Shown: in pieces, positions 1-6,288 of the stretch | Numbering within the stretch: position 1 is the first letter of the stretch | Layout of the letters: each line of letters opens with the position of its first letter | Assembly (NCBI GenBank): GCA_902782915.1 | Contig: CACZOV010000090.1 | Coordinates: 1-6,721, forward strand | Direction: 5' to 3' | Source: an uncultured Erysipelotrichaceae bacterium | GTDB lineage: Bacteria; Bacillota_I; Bacilli_A; RF39; UBA660 | DNA: 6,721 bases | Translations under genes and position numbers: made by a program | Notes under the pieces: generated by a model | Told to the model about the DNA's origin: nothing | Database searches by the model: none | What the model saw: only the letters and a program-made list of their open reading frames with translations

Positions 1-695
1 ATCATGGTTTAAAACCTAAAGATGCTTTTAAAATAATGGAATTTGTTCGAAAAGGGAAAGCTAAAAAAGAACCTGAAAAATGGCTTGAATGGAAACAAGT
101 TATGGAAGAACATAAAATTCCTGATTGGTATATAGAATCATGCCATAAAATACAATATATGTTTCCAAAAGCTCATGCTTGTGCTTATGTTATGAGTGCA
201 ATGCGTATTGCTTGGTTTAAAGTTTATCAACCTCTAAATTATTATGCTACTTTCTTTTCTATTCGTGTAGTAGATTTTGATATTGAAACTATGATTAAAG
301 GATATGATGCTATTAAAATGAAGATAGAAGATTTAGAAAATAAAGGATACGAAATAACTAAAAAAGAGGGCGATGTTTTAGAATCTTTAAAAATTGCTTT
401 AGAGGCAACTGCAAGAGGAATTAAGTTTTCTAATATTGACTTAGAAAAATCTGATGCTGTTAAATTTATAAAAAGTGAAACCGAAAAAAATACTCTAATT
501 TCACCATTTAGGTCTATTGATGGACTTGGAGATACAGTAGGAAAAACAATATGTCAAGAAAGAGAAGAAAAAGCATTTTTAAGTATAGAAGATTTACAAA
601 AACGTGGTAAAGTATCAGGAACTTTAATTGAAAAAATGAAAATGATGAATATTTTAACAAATCTTCCAGAATCAAATCAATTATCATTATTTTAG
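1..695 (+). CDS. polC: DNA polymerase III alpha subunit PolC, C-terminal part (5' end outside window)
   Basis: This is the last 230 codons of the Gram-positive replicative DNA polymerase; reading frame begins at position 3 and runs open from the window edge, so the ATG at 36 is an internal Met, not a start. PolC copies the chromosome in the cytoplasm as the catalytic subunit of the holoenzyme. The sequence visible before that Met (HGLKPKDAFKI) and the following MEFVRKGK, WYIESCHKI and YMFPKAHA (codons at 156-179) match the end of the C-family polymerase core as I know it from Bacillus PolC. A helix-hairpin-helix-like stretch follows (SIDGLGDTVGKTI, then FLSIEDLQKRGKVSG). The protein ends in QLSLF (678-692), which fits the QL(S/D)LF sliding-clamp-binding consensus found at the PolC C terminus. 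A hairpin terminator follows. In many Bacilli polC is followed by the rimP-nusA operon; here it is followed by sigK. Confidence 0.97.
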   Translation, partial: HGLKPKDAFKIMEFVRKGKAKKEPEKWLEWKQVMEEHKIPDWYIESCHKIQYMFPKAHACAYVMSAMRIAWFKVYQPLNYYATFFSIRVVDFDIETMIKGYDAIKMKIEDLENKGYEITKKEGDVLESLKIALEATARGIKFSNIDLEKSDAVKFIKSETEKNTLISPFRSIDGLGDTVGKTICQEREEKAFLSIEDLQKRGKVSGTLIEKMKMMNILTNLPESNQLSLF

Positions 696-730
696 AAAAA
701 TGTAGAAATATATCAAAAAATATTATTTAA

Positions 731-763
731 AAACATATACTTTACTGGTGGTATATGTTTTTT
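731..763 (+). terminator. Rho-independent terminator of polC, overlapping the sigK start
   Basis: Perfect 10-bp inverted repeat AAACATATAC (731-740) and GTATATGTTT (751-760), loop TTTACTGGTG, followed directly by more T (run 758-763). The stem can extend by two A-T pairs. Only two pairs are G-C, so it is long but AT-rich. It lies 35 bases after the polC stop. The 3' arm contains the ATG at 755 and the loop contains GGTG, so the same hairpin would also affect translation of sigK from that ATG. Confidence 0.75.
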
Positions 764-1447
764 AGTATAATGAATTTTATAAGAGAGCTATTTTTCTTTA
801 CTGGAAGTTATTCTAATACACTGTTTCCTGATCCTTTAACAAATGAAGAAGAAGAAAAATATTTAGGTGAATTAGAAAAAGGATCGACTGATGCAAGAAA
901 TAAATTAATTGAACATAATTTAAGATTAGTTGCTCATATTGTAAAGAAGTTTCATGATGATAAAACTTTGCAAGATGATCTAATTAGTATAGGAACAATA
1001 GGACTTATTAAGGGTATTGATACATATTCTCGAGAAAAGAAAGTAAAACTCACAACTTATTGTGCTAGATGTATTCAAAATGAGATTTTAATGTATTATA
1101 GAAGTAATAATAAATATAGCAAAAATATTTCTATTAATGAAGGAATTGGTTTTGATAAAGATGGAAATGAAATAACTATTTTAGATATTTTAAAATCTGA
1201 TAAACCAGACTTTGCACTTGATTTATATGAAAAAGAAAATATAAAGCTTTTAGGTAATTATTTTAAAGTTTTAAATAGTAGAGAAAAAGAAATCCTTGCA
1301 TATAGATATGGACTTAATAATGAAGATGAATTAACTCAAAAGGAAATAGCCAAAAAACTTCATATCTCAAGAAGTTATGTATCCCGTATTGAAAAAAGAG
1401 CTTTAACAAAATTACTCCGAGAATTTATTTTAAATAAAAAAGATTAG
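755..1447 (+). CDS. sigK: RNA polymerase sporulation sigma factor SigK (pro-sigma-K)
   Basis: Late mother-cell sporulation sigma factor, directing RNA polymerase to coat and cortex genes. Seen: a hydrophobic N-terminal segment (residues 1-17), then SYSNTLFPDPL, the usual pro-sequence junction. In Bacillus subtilis SpoIVFB cleaves between Ser and Tyr at the equivalent place, here Ser18/Tyr19. Region 2 spans about residues 47-118 (ARNKLIEHNLRLVAHIVKKF, then DLISIGTIGLIKGID and TTYCARCIQNEIL). Region 4 spans about 167-222 with a helix-turn-helix (TQKEIAKKLHISRSYVSRIE). The 230-residue length is close to the family norm and the gene is uninterrupted, with no sign of a skin-type insertion. The start is uncertain: ATG 755 lies in the polC terminator stem with GGTGGT only two bases before it; ATG 770 (residue 6) lacks a Shine-Dalgarno but would still leave a 13-residue pro-sequence. 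It lies just after polC and before the TrmH-family gene. Confidence 0.95.
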   Translation: MFFSIMNFIRELFFFTGSYSNTLFPDPLTNEEEEKYLGELEKGSTDARNKLIEHNLRLVAHIVKKFHDDKTLQDDLISIGTIGLIKGIDTYSREKKVKLTTYCARCIQNEILMYYRSNNKYSKNISINEGIGFDKDGNEITILDILKSDKPDFALDLYEKENIKLLGNYFKVLNSREKEILAYRYGLNNEDELTQKEIAKKLHISRSYVSRIEKRALTKLLREFILNKKD

Positions 1448-1464
1448 ATTTTCTAATTTTTTTT
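1436..1464 (+). terminator. Weak terminator candidate at the sigK stop codon
   Basis: ATTAGA (1443-1448), loop TTT, TCTAAT (1452-1457), then a run of eight T (1457-1464). The stem can be lengthened by a G-U pair and by A-T pairs using the A run at 1436-1441. It overlaps the stop codon TAG (1445-1447) and has only one G-C pair, so efficiency is doubtful. A new promoter follows at once, which fits a transcription boundary here. Confidence 0.45.
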
Positions 1465-1475
1465 ATATTCTTTAT

Positions 1476-1504
1476 TTTACTAAAACAACTTCTTGTGATA
1501 TGAT
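1476..1504 (+). promoter_or_regulatory. SigA-type extended -10 promoter for the trmH-rimM-trmD cluster
   Basis: TTTACT (1476-1481, 4 of 6 to TTGACA), 17-base spacer, TATGAT (1499-1504, 5 of 6 to TATAAT) preceded by TGA at 1496-1498, that is a TGn extended -10. A start of transcription near 1511 would leave a very short leader that begins about at the GAGGG ribosome binding site (1511-1515) of the gene at 1522. Confidence 0.65.
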
Positions 1505-1521
1505 TATTAAGAGGGATTTTT

Positions 1522-2247
1522 ATGTTAATAACAAGTTTAGATAATAGTAAAATAAAAAAATATTTAAAATTAAAAAATAAAAAGTATCGAGAAGAACTGA
1601 ATTTGGCACTTGTTGAAGGAGAACATTTAGTAGAAGAGGCAATTAAAAGTGATTTACTTGTTGATTTATTAGTTCTTGAAAATACTAATTGTCAAATTGA
1701 TTTCCCATATACTATAGTTACAAGCACTATTTTAAAAAAACTAAGTGATATGGATAGTCCACCAAATATAATTGGGGTTATAAAAATACAAAATAACCAT
1801 ACAATTGTTGGTAATAGAGTATTACTTCTTGATGATGTTCAAGATCCAGGAAATTTAGGAACAATTATTAGAAGTAGTGTTGCTTTTAATGTTACAGATA
1901 TAGTTCTAAGTCCTTCTTCAGTTGATTTATATAATGATAAAGTAGTTCGTGCTAGTCAAGGAATGATTTTTAAAATAAATATTATTAGAGAAAATTTAAT
2001 AAATGTTATAGAAAAGTTAAAAAATAAAAACTATCTAATACTTGGTACTAATGTAAAAGATGGAGTAGATGCTGGAGAAATTATTGCTTCTAAATTTGCT
2101 TTAGTAGTTGGTAATGAAGGAAATGGTGTCAAAAAAGAAATTCAAGATATGTGTGATAAAAATATCTATATTGAGATGAACTCTTCTTGTGAATCTTTAA
2201 ACGTTGGAGTTGCAACTAGTATTATATTATATGAATTAAATAGGTGA
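1522..2247 (+). CDS. TrmH/SpoU-family RNA 2'-O-methyltransferase
   Basis: Cytoplasmic SPOUT-class enzyme that transfers a methyl group from S-adenosylmethionine to a ribose 2'-OH in rRNA or tRNA. Seen: an N-terminal RNA-substrate-binding region (about residues 3-85, with ALVEGEHLVEEAI) and a C-terminal SpoU domain (about 98-240). The three SpoU motifs are present: motif 1 DVQDPGNLGTIIRSS (Asn111 and Arg117), motif 2 LVVGNEGNGV (194-203) and motif 3 ESLNVGVATSIILYE (224-238). At 241 residues it resembles the YsgA/RlmB-like subgroup of Bacilli; which RNA position it modifies cannot be read from the sequence. The start is supported by GAGGG seven bases upstream and a promoter directly before. 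The stop TGA is three bases from the rimM start, so the two are almost certainly cotranscribed. It shares the SPOUT knot fold with TrmD two genes downstream. Confidence 0.93.
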   Translation: MLITSLDNSKIKKYLKLKNKKYREELNLALVEGEHLVEEAIKSDLLVDLLVLENTNCQIDFPYTIVTSTILKKLSDMDSPPNIIGVIKIQNNHTIVGNRVLLLDDVQDPGNLGTIIRSSVAFNVTDIVLSPSSVDLYNDKVVRASQGMIFKINIIRENLINVIEKLKNKNYLILGTNVKDGVDAGEIIASKFALVVGNEGNGVKKEIQDMCDKNIYIEMNSSCESLNVGVATSIILYELNR

Positions 2248-2248
2248 T
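2242..2248 (+). promoter_or_regulatory. Shine-Dalgarno of rimM overlapping the upstream stop codon
   Basis: AGGTGAT at 2242-2248 matches the right half of the consensus AGGAGGTGAT and contains the TGA stop (2245-2247) of the methyltransferase gene. Ribosomes ending there sit on the rimM initiation site, which suggests translational coupling and fixes the rimM start at 2251. Confidence 0.7.
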
Positions 2249-2250
2249 TT

Positions 2251-2721
2251 ATGGAAAAAATTTTTATTGGTAAATTTGTAAAAACTCATGGTATAAAAGG
2301 AGAAATAAAGGTTCGCTCTAATTTTAAATATAAAAATAAAGTATTTAAAGAAGGATTTAAAATTTATATAAGTGATCAAGAGTTTATTATTAATTCATAT
2401 AGAATTCATCAAGAATATGATATGTTAACCTTTAAAGGTATAGAAAATATTAATGACATATTTCCTTATAAGGGAAGTGATATTTATATAAATAAAGAAG
2501 ATTTAAAACTTGAAAATAATGAATTTTTGGACTCAGATTTAATAAATTTAGAGGTTTATATGGATAGTGAATTTAAAGGAATTGTTCAAGAAATAAACTA
2601 TTTAAATAAAGATAAAAAACTATTAATGGTATCAGGTAAATTAGTTCCTTTTGAATTAATAAAGGAAATTAACTTTGATGAAAAAAAAATAGAATTGGAA
2701 AGGGTTGATGGTTTATTATGA
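2251..2721 (+). CDS. rimM: Ribosome maturation factor RimM
   Basis: Assists maturation of the 16S rRNA 3' (head) domain in the 30S subunit and binds ribosomal protein S19. Seen: the N-terminal RimM beta-barrel beginning IGKFVKTHGIKGEIKVRS (residues 6-23, with the family hallmark HGIKGE), and a C-terminal PRC-barrel-like domain (about 93-156) opening with DLINLEVY and closing LVPFELIKEINFDEKKIELE then RVDGLL, the usual RimM ending. At 156 residues it is a little shorter than typical (about 165-180). Its last codons overlap trmD by four bases (ATGA, 2718-2721). The rimM-trmD order is one of the commonest in bacteria and supports the call. Confidence 0.95.
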   Translation: MEKIFIGKFVKTHGIKGEIKVRSNFKYKNKVFKEGFKIYISDQEFIINSYRIHQEYDMLTFKGIENINDIFPYKGSDIYINKEDLKLENNEFLDSDLINLEVYMDSEFKGIVQEINYLNKDKKLLMVSGKLVPFELIKEINFDEKKIELERVDGLL

Positions 2722-3392
2722 AAATAGATATTTTAAGTCTTTTTCCAAATATGTTTGAAGGAGTATTTCAAGAATCAATTATTAAAAGAGCAAAAGATTT
2801 AGAACTTGTAGAAATTAATATTCATAATTTTAGAGACTTTTCTAAAGATATTCATTTAAAAGTTGATGATACCCCTTTTGGTGGTGGAGCTGGAATGGTT
2901 CTTGCGTGTGAACCAATTTTTGATTGTATAGAAAGTATAAGAACACCTGATAGTATTGTTATTATGTTAACACCTGATGGAAAAGTATATAATCAGAAAA
3001 TAGCAATGGAATTATCACATAAAAAACATCTAATTTTACTTTGTGGTCATTATGAAGGATTTGATGAGAGAATAAAATCTATTTGTAATATGTTTATAAG
3101 TGTTGGAGATTATATATTAACAGGAGGAGAAATACCTAGCATGATATTAGTTGATAGTATTGTAAGACTTCTTGATGGAGTAATTACTAAAGATAGTTTA
3201 GAAAGTGAGTCTTTTAATAATAATTTGTTAGATTATCCAACTTATACAAAACCTAGAAACTTTAGAGGAATGGAAGTTCCATCTATTCTTCTTTCGGGAG
3301 ATCATAAAAAAATTGCAGAATGGAGAATTCAAGAACAAATAAAAAAAACTCAAGAATTAAGGCCTGATCTTATGGGGGATCAAAATGAATGA
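2718..3392 (+). CDS. trmD: tRNA (guanine-N1-)-methyltransferase TrmD
   Basis: Makes m1G37 next to the anticodon of tRNAs reading CUN, CCN and CGG-type codons, preventing +1 frameshifting; usually essential, acts as a knotted SPOUT dimer with S-adenosylmethionine. Seen: MKIDILSLFPNMF at the N terminus, KVDDTPFGGGAGMVL (48-62), the cofactor-site motifs LLCGHYEGFDERI (107-119) and SVGDYILTGGE (128-138), Arg150 (E. coli Arg154), and the C-terminal tRNA-binding part with YPTYTKPRNFRGMEVP, LLSGDH, EWR and RPDLM. It has 224 residues, against about 243 in Bacillus. Oddity: the catalytic-loop DSF motif reads ESF (164-166) and the loop is one residue shorter than in B. subtilis, so the usual Asp base is replaced by Glu or lost. 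It overlaps rimM by four bases and the next gene by eight. Confidence 0.97.
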   Translation: MKIDILSLFPNMFEGVFQESIIKRAKDLELVEINIHNFRDFSKDIHLKVDDTPFGGGAGMVLACEPIFDCIESIRTPDSIVIMLTPDGKVYNQKIAMELSHKKHLILLCGHYEGFDERIKSICNMFISVGDYILTGGEIPSMILVDSIVRLLDGVITKDSLESESFNNNLLDYPTYTKPRNFRGMEVPSILLSGDHKKIAEWRIQEQIKKTQELRPDLMGDQNE

Positions 3393-3849
3393 TATTCGTT
3401 ATTTAATTGTAAAAGAAAAAGATAAAAAAGAAGTAACTTATTTTGAATATAATAAGTTAAATGGTTTAGAAATAAATTCTAAAAACAAAAATATTAAATT
3501 AAAAGATGCTATAAATGTTAATAAAATGGTTGTTATTAATCCAAGTTTTATAGAAAAATTGATTAATAAAAAGATAAATATTAAAATAAAAAAATTGATT
3601 GATTTAATTGCAATAATTTATGAAAGTGATGATGAGGATCCAGCTGGTAGTTTGATGCAGGCTTTAAATGAGGTTGAGAAATTTAAAAGAGAAATTATAA
3701 ATAAATATATGAATTATATGACTAAAGAACAAATAGATTTATTAGAAAAGAAAATTAGAATATTAGAAACTGAAGTAACAGAACATGCTTATATTTTAAA
3801 TGAAAAAAAATATAGTGAGATGGAATATGAAACTAAAAGATCAAAATAA
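3385..3849 (+). CDS. Hypothetical protein, cytoplasmic with helical C-terminal half
   Basis: I do not recognise this 154-residue protein. It starts eight bases inside trmD with a good ribosome binding site (GGGGGA at 3374-3379), so it is translated in the trmD operon. There is no signal peptide or membrane segment. The first 70 residues look like short beta strands mixed with lysine/asparagine-rich stretches (IRYLIVKEKDKKEVTYFEY). An acidic linker SDDEDPAG (81-88) follows. Residues about 89-140 are predicted strongly helical, possibly coiled coil (QALNEVEKFKREIINKY, then KEQIDLLEKKIRILETE). Codon use and A richness match the neighbours, so there is no sign of transfer. No catalytic motif is visible. 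Position suggests a link to RNA modification or translation, or to the following membrane protein, but that is only inference from context. Confidence 0.8.
   Translation: MNDIRYLIVKEKDKKEVTYFEYNKLNGLEINSKNKNIKLKDAINVNKMVVINPSFIEKLINKKINIKIKKLIDLIAIIYESDDEDPAGSLMQALNEVEKFKREIINKYMNYMTKEQIDLLEKKIRILETEVTEHAYILNEKKYSEMEYETKRSK
3817..3822 (+). promoter_or_regulatory. Ribosome binding site that favours the 3827 start of the VanZ-like gene
   Basis: GAGATG (3817-3822) differs by one base from GAGGTG and lies four bases before ATG 3827. The alternative upstream ATG at 3800 is preceded by TATTTTAA with no Shine-Dalgarno, so 3827 is the better start. Confidence 0.5.
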
Positions 3850-4276
3850 AATAAATAAAGTTTTAAGTATAATTTTATTAGTTTTTTGGTGTATTTTAAT
3901 TTTTTCATTTTCAAATCAAGTTGGAAGTGTATCAGAGTCAAGTAGTGATCAAGTAATTGATTTAATTAATAATATTTTTAAATTCTTATCAATTCCTTTT
4001 AATGCTTATAATTTTCCTAAAATTTCTTTTATTGTAAGAAAACTTGCCCATATGTTTTTGTATTTTAATTTATATTTAATTACTTATTATGTAACTTATT
4101 CTTATAAAATTAATAGAAAAGCTTTTTATTCACTTTTATTTTGTCTTTTATATGCAATAAGTGATGAAGTACATCAATTATTTATAGTGGAAAGAAGTTT
4201 TGGAATTATAGATATTTTAATTGATATCGTTGGATCTTTATTTGCATTTTTTCTTTTAAAAATTAAAAAGAAATGA
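3827..4276 (+). CDS. VanZ-like family membrane protein
   Basis: Small polytopic membrane protein of 149 residues. Four membrane segments are visible at about 11-28, 74-92, 98-112 and 126-145. Family motifs are all present: FSFSNQ at the end of segment 1, RKLAHMFLYF (71-80), and DEVHQLF followed by R123, D129 and D133 (pattern DE-HQ-F...R.....D...D). VanZ itself gives low-level teicoplanin resistance in enterococci, but most chromosomal VanZ-like proteins have no known role and resistance should not be assumed here. The start chosen overlaps the previous gene by 23 bases; an in-frame ATG at 3800 would add nine residues. It is the last gene of the trmH-trmD cluster by spacing. Its stop TGA (4274-4276) lies inside the extended -10 of the next promoter. 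Confidence 0.9.
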   Translation: MKLKDQNKINKVLSIILLVFWCILIFSFSNQVGSVSESSSDQVIDLINNIFKFLSIPFNAYNFPKISFIVRKLAHMFLYFNLYLITYYVTYSYKINRKAFYSLLFCLLYAISDEVHQLFIVERSFGIIDILIDIVGSLFAFFLLKIKKK

Positions 4277-4282
4277 TATAAT
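4255..4282 (+). promoter_or_regulatory. Extended -10 promoter for the surface glycosidase gene
   Basis: TATAAT (4277-4282, perfect) preceded by TGA (4274-4276), giving a TGn extended -10. A weak -35, TTTAAA (4255-4260), sits 16 bases upstream. It overlaps the 3' end and stop codon of the VanZ-like gene. The gene at 4308 has GAGGT at 4299-4303 as ribosome binding site. No terminator is seen between the two genes, so readthrough from the upstream operon is also possible. Confidence 0.6.
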
Positions 4283-4307
4283 TTATTTAGATTAGAAAGA
4301 GGTTGTT

Positions 4308-6251
4308 ATGTTAGAAAAAATATTAAATTCTAAAATTATTTGGACTATTTTATTTGGAGTGTTAATTATATTAATTATTTTATTATTTATTCCAATAAAT
4401 GATAAAGAAGAAATAGCTCCTCCTAAAGAAGACAAAGTTGTTTATGAAGAAGAAGTAAGTGATATAGATGATACTTTTGAAGAAAAAATAGTTGAAGATA
4501 AAATAACTGATGAAGATATTATATTTAAATTAAATGGTGAAAGTAATATAAATATATATAAAAATAATATTTATCAAGAAAGTGGTTTTGTTGCAGTTGA
4601 TAAAAATAATTATGATTTATCTAATTGTGTTAGTATAAGTGGGAGTGTTAATAATAAAATAGTTGGTGTTTATGAAATAACTTATACTTTAAACTACCTT
4701 GATATAAAAAAAGTATTAAAAAGAACAGTTAATGTTTTAGAAGTACCAGTTGATAAAATTCAATTTAATTTAAAGGGCGATGAAATAGTTTATTTAAATA
4801 AGAATGAAAAATATGTAGAACCTGGATATAGTTTACTTGTAAATGGTGTTGATATGACTAATTCGGTAGTAGTAAGTGGAAAAGTTGATACTAGTAAAGT
4901 GCTAGAATATACTATTACTTATACATATCAAAAAAATAATACTAAAAAAGTATTAACAAGGAAAGTAATTGTTTTTGATTTAGATTCTTTCTTTCAAGTT
5001 GATCTTATGAATACAACTATTAAAGTAGTTGTAAATAATGCCATAAGTCATGTAAGACTTCCAAATGTTGTTGTTAGTAATAATCAAGTTATTTCTTATA
5101 ATATAACGAATGTTGGATCTTATGAATTTCATGTTTTTACTAAAAATTTAAAAGAATATGTTAAAGTAATAAATATTACAGATGAAATGGTAAAGGGAAC
5201 TCCTCTTGAAGATAAAGCTCCTAGTGGATCATGTAAAGCTATTTTAAAAGCTGGAAAAACAAGTGTAATAGTTCAAACAAGTGATACAGATATTAAAACT
5301 TATAATTATAATGGAGTTGTTAAAACAACTAATACTTATGTTGCTGATAAATACTTAAGAAGTTTAAGTGTTATTTTAACTGATTTAAAGGGGCAAAGTA
5401 CTAAAATTAATTGTAGTGTTACAATGGAATCACTTCCTGTTATACCTCCTGCAAGTGGGGAAAGTGTAAAATATAAAGCGGAAAGTGATACTTTAAAAGT
5501 CTATGTAACAACTAAAAGTGGATGGTATTTAACTAGAATTTGGACGAAAGATGCCAACTATCAACTAAGAAAACAATTTGTAGTTGGAAATAGTTTTCAA
5601 AGACCAAAAACGATTTTAGAAAGTGCAATTGGAACAAACTATAAAGACAAGATAGTTTTAGGATTTAATGCAAGTGCTCCAATTAAAGTTGGAAGTTATT
5701 ACAGTTCTCTTGCTGAAAATGTACCAATTTATAATTTAAAAGAACCATCTCCCTTATTAATTGCTAATGGACAAGTAATTATAAATGATTATTTAACTGC
5801 ACCTCTTAGTACTGAAATATATTATATAGATGGAAGTAATCAATTAAAATATGCCCCAAGTTTATGGTTTAGAGAAGAAGCAGAAAGAAAACAAATTTAT
5901 CAAGATGTGATTGATAGTGGAGCACAGAATACAATGATGTTTGGACCTATTCTTGTTTTAGATGGAGTAGTTCAACAAGTAGAAGTTTCAGGAGACTATC
6001 AAGCTAAACGTCAAGCATTATGCCAAATTGATACAAATAATTTTATTTTAATTACCACTAATACAGCAACAGCTAGAATGCAAAACTTTGCTAATTTTGT
6101 TGGAACCCTTGGATGCAAGATGGCTGTTAATTTTGATGGAGGAGGATCAATAGCAACTTTGTTTAAACCAGCTGGAACTAATACAATTACAACCGTATCT
6201 GGAAATGATCGAAGTTTATCATCTGTAATGTATTTTACAGAACTATCTTAA
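4308..6251 (+). CDS. Membrane-anchored surface protein with Ig-like domains and C-terminal phosphodiester glycosidase (NAGPA) domain
   Basis: 647 residues. Seen in order: short basic start and one hydrophobic segment (about 9-30), no lipobox or obvious cleavage site, so probably a signal anchor leaving the rest outside. An acidic linker (32-70) rich in E and D follows. Two similar Ig-like modules of the DUF5011 type lie at about 71-144 and 151-224, sharing the pattern ES/EPG, V-SG-V, YEITYT/YTITYT, KKVL-R-V-V. Two less clear beta-rich modules follow at about 228-290 and 303-373; the last has Cys309 and Cys369, which could pair. The C-terminal domain (about 386-647) has SGWYLTRIWTKD, LGFNAS, MFGPILVLDGV, R568-ALCQID, and NFDGGGSIATLF (608-619), the hallmark of the family that includes the mammalian mannose-6-phosphate uncovering enzyme. 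Family members cleave sugar phosphodiesters; the substrate here is unknown, with wall teichoic acid or capsule as guesses. The end SSVMYFTEL fits a complete domain. Confidence 0.9.
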   Translation: MLEKILNSKIIWTILFGVLIILIILLFIPINDKEEIAPPKEDKVVYEEEVSDIDDTFEEKIVEDKITDEDIIFKLNGESNINIYKNNIYQESGFVAVDKNNYDLSNCVSISGSVNNKIVGVYEITYTLNYLDIKKVLKRTVNVLEVPVDKIQFNLKGDEIVYLNKNEKYVEPGYSLLVNGVDMTNSVVVSGKVDTSKVLEYTITYTYQKNNTKKVLTRKVIVFDLDSFFQVDLMNTTIKVVVNNAISHVRLPNVVVSNNQVISYNITNVGSYEFHVFTKNLKEYVKVINITDEMVKGTPLEDKAPSGSCKAILKAGKTSVIVQTSDTDIKTYNYNGVVKTTNTYVADKYLRSLSVILTDLKGQSTKINCSVTMESLPVIPPASGESVKYKAESDTLKVYVTTKSGWYLTRIWTKDANYQLRKQFVVGNSFQRPKTILESAIGTNYKDKIVLGFNASAPIKVGSYYSSLAENVPIYNLKEPSPLLIANGQVIINDYLTAPLSTEIYYIDGSNQLKYAPSLWFREEAERKQIYQDVIDSGAQNTMMFGPILVLDGVVQQVEVSGDYQAKRQALCQIDTNNFILITTNTATARMQNFANFVGTLGCKMAVNFDGGGSIATLFKPAGTNTITTVSGNDRSLSSVMYFTELS

Positions 6252-6288
6252 ATTAGGACAAAGATACATTCCAAATATCTAGTTTATT

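Noticed and set aside
36..38. ATG 36 as a real start of a short protein
   Set aside because: The frame is open back to position 3 and the residues before it match PolC, so it is an internal Met of a gene cut by the window edge.
706..741. Complete SigE promoter for sigK
   Set aside because: CATATACT is close to the SigE -10, but the ATATT-like sequences upstream lie at about 9 or 20 bases, not the usual 13-15. It is kept only as a -10 resemblance in the findings.
741..771. SigA promoter for sigK: TTTACT (741-746) with TATAAT (766-771)
   Set aside because: The spacer is 19 bases, the -10 overlaps the ATG at 770, and a start near 778 would leave no usable in-frame start codon, so it cannot drive the full protein.
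3800..3826. ATG 3800 as start of the VanZ-like gene
   Set aside because: No ribosome binding site, 50-base overlap with the previous gene, and the extra nine residues add nothing to the family match. It remains a possible alternative.
3827..4276. Calling the VanZ-like gene a glycopeptide resistance gene
   Set aside because: There are no vanA/H/X/Y/R/S genes nearby, and most VanZ-like proteins in Firmicutes chromosomes are not linked to resistance.
6262..6280. Hairpin AGATA / TATCT after the glycosidase gene as a terminator
   Set aside because: Only five pairs with a nine-base loop and no T run after it. No convincing terminator is seen between 6252 and 6316.
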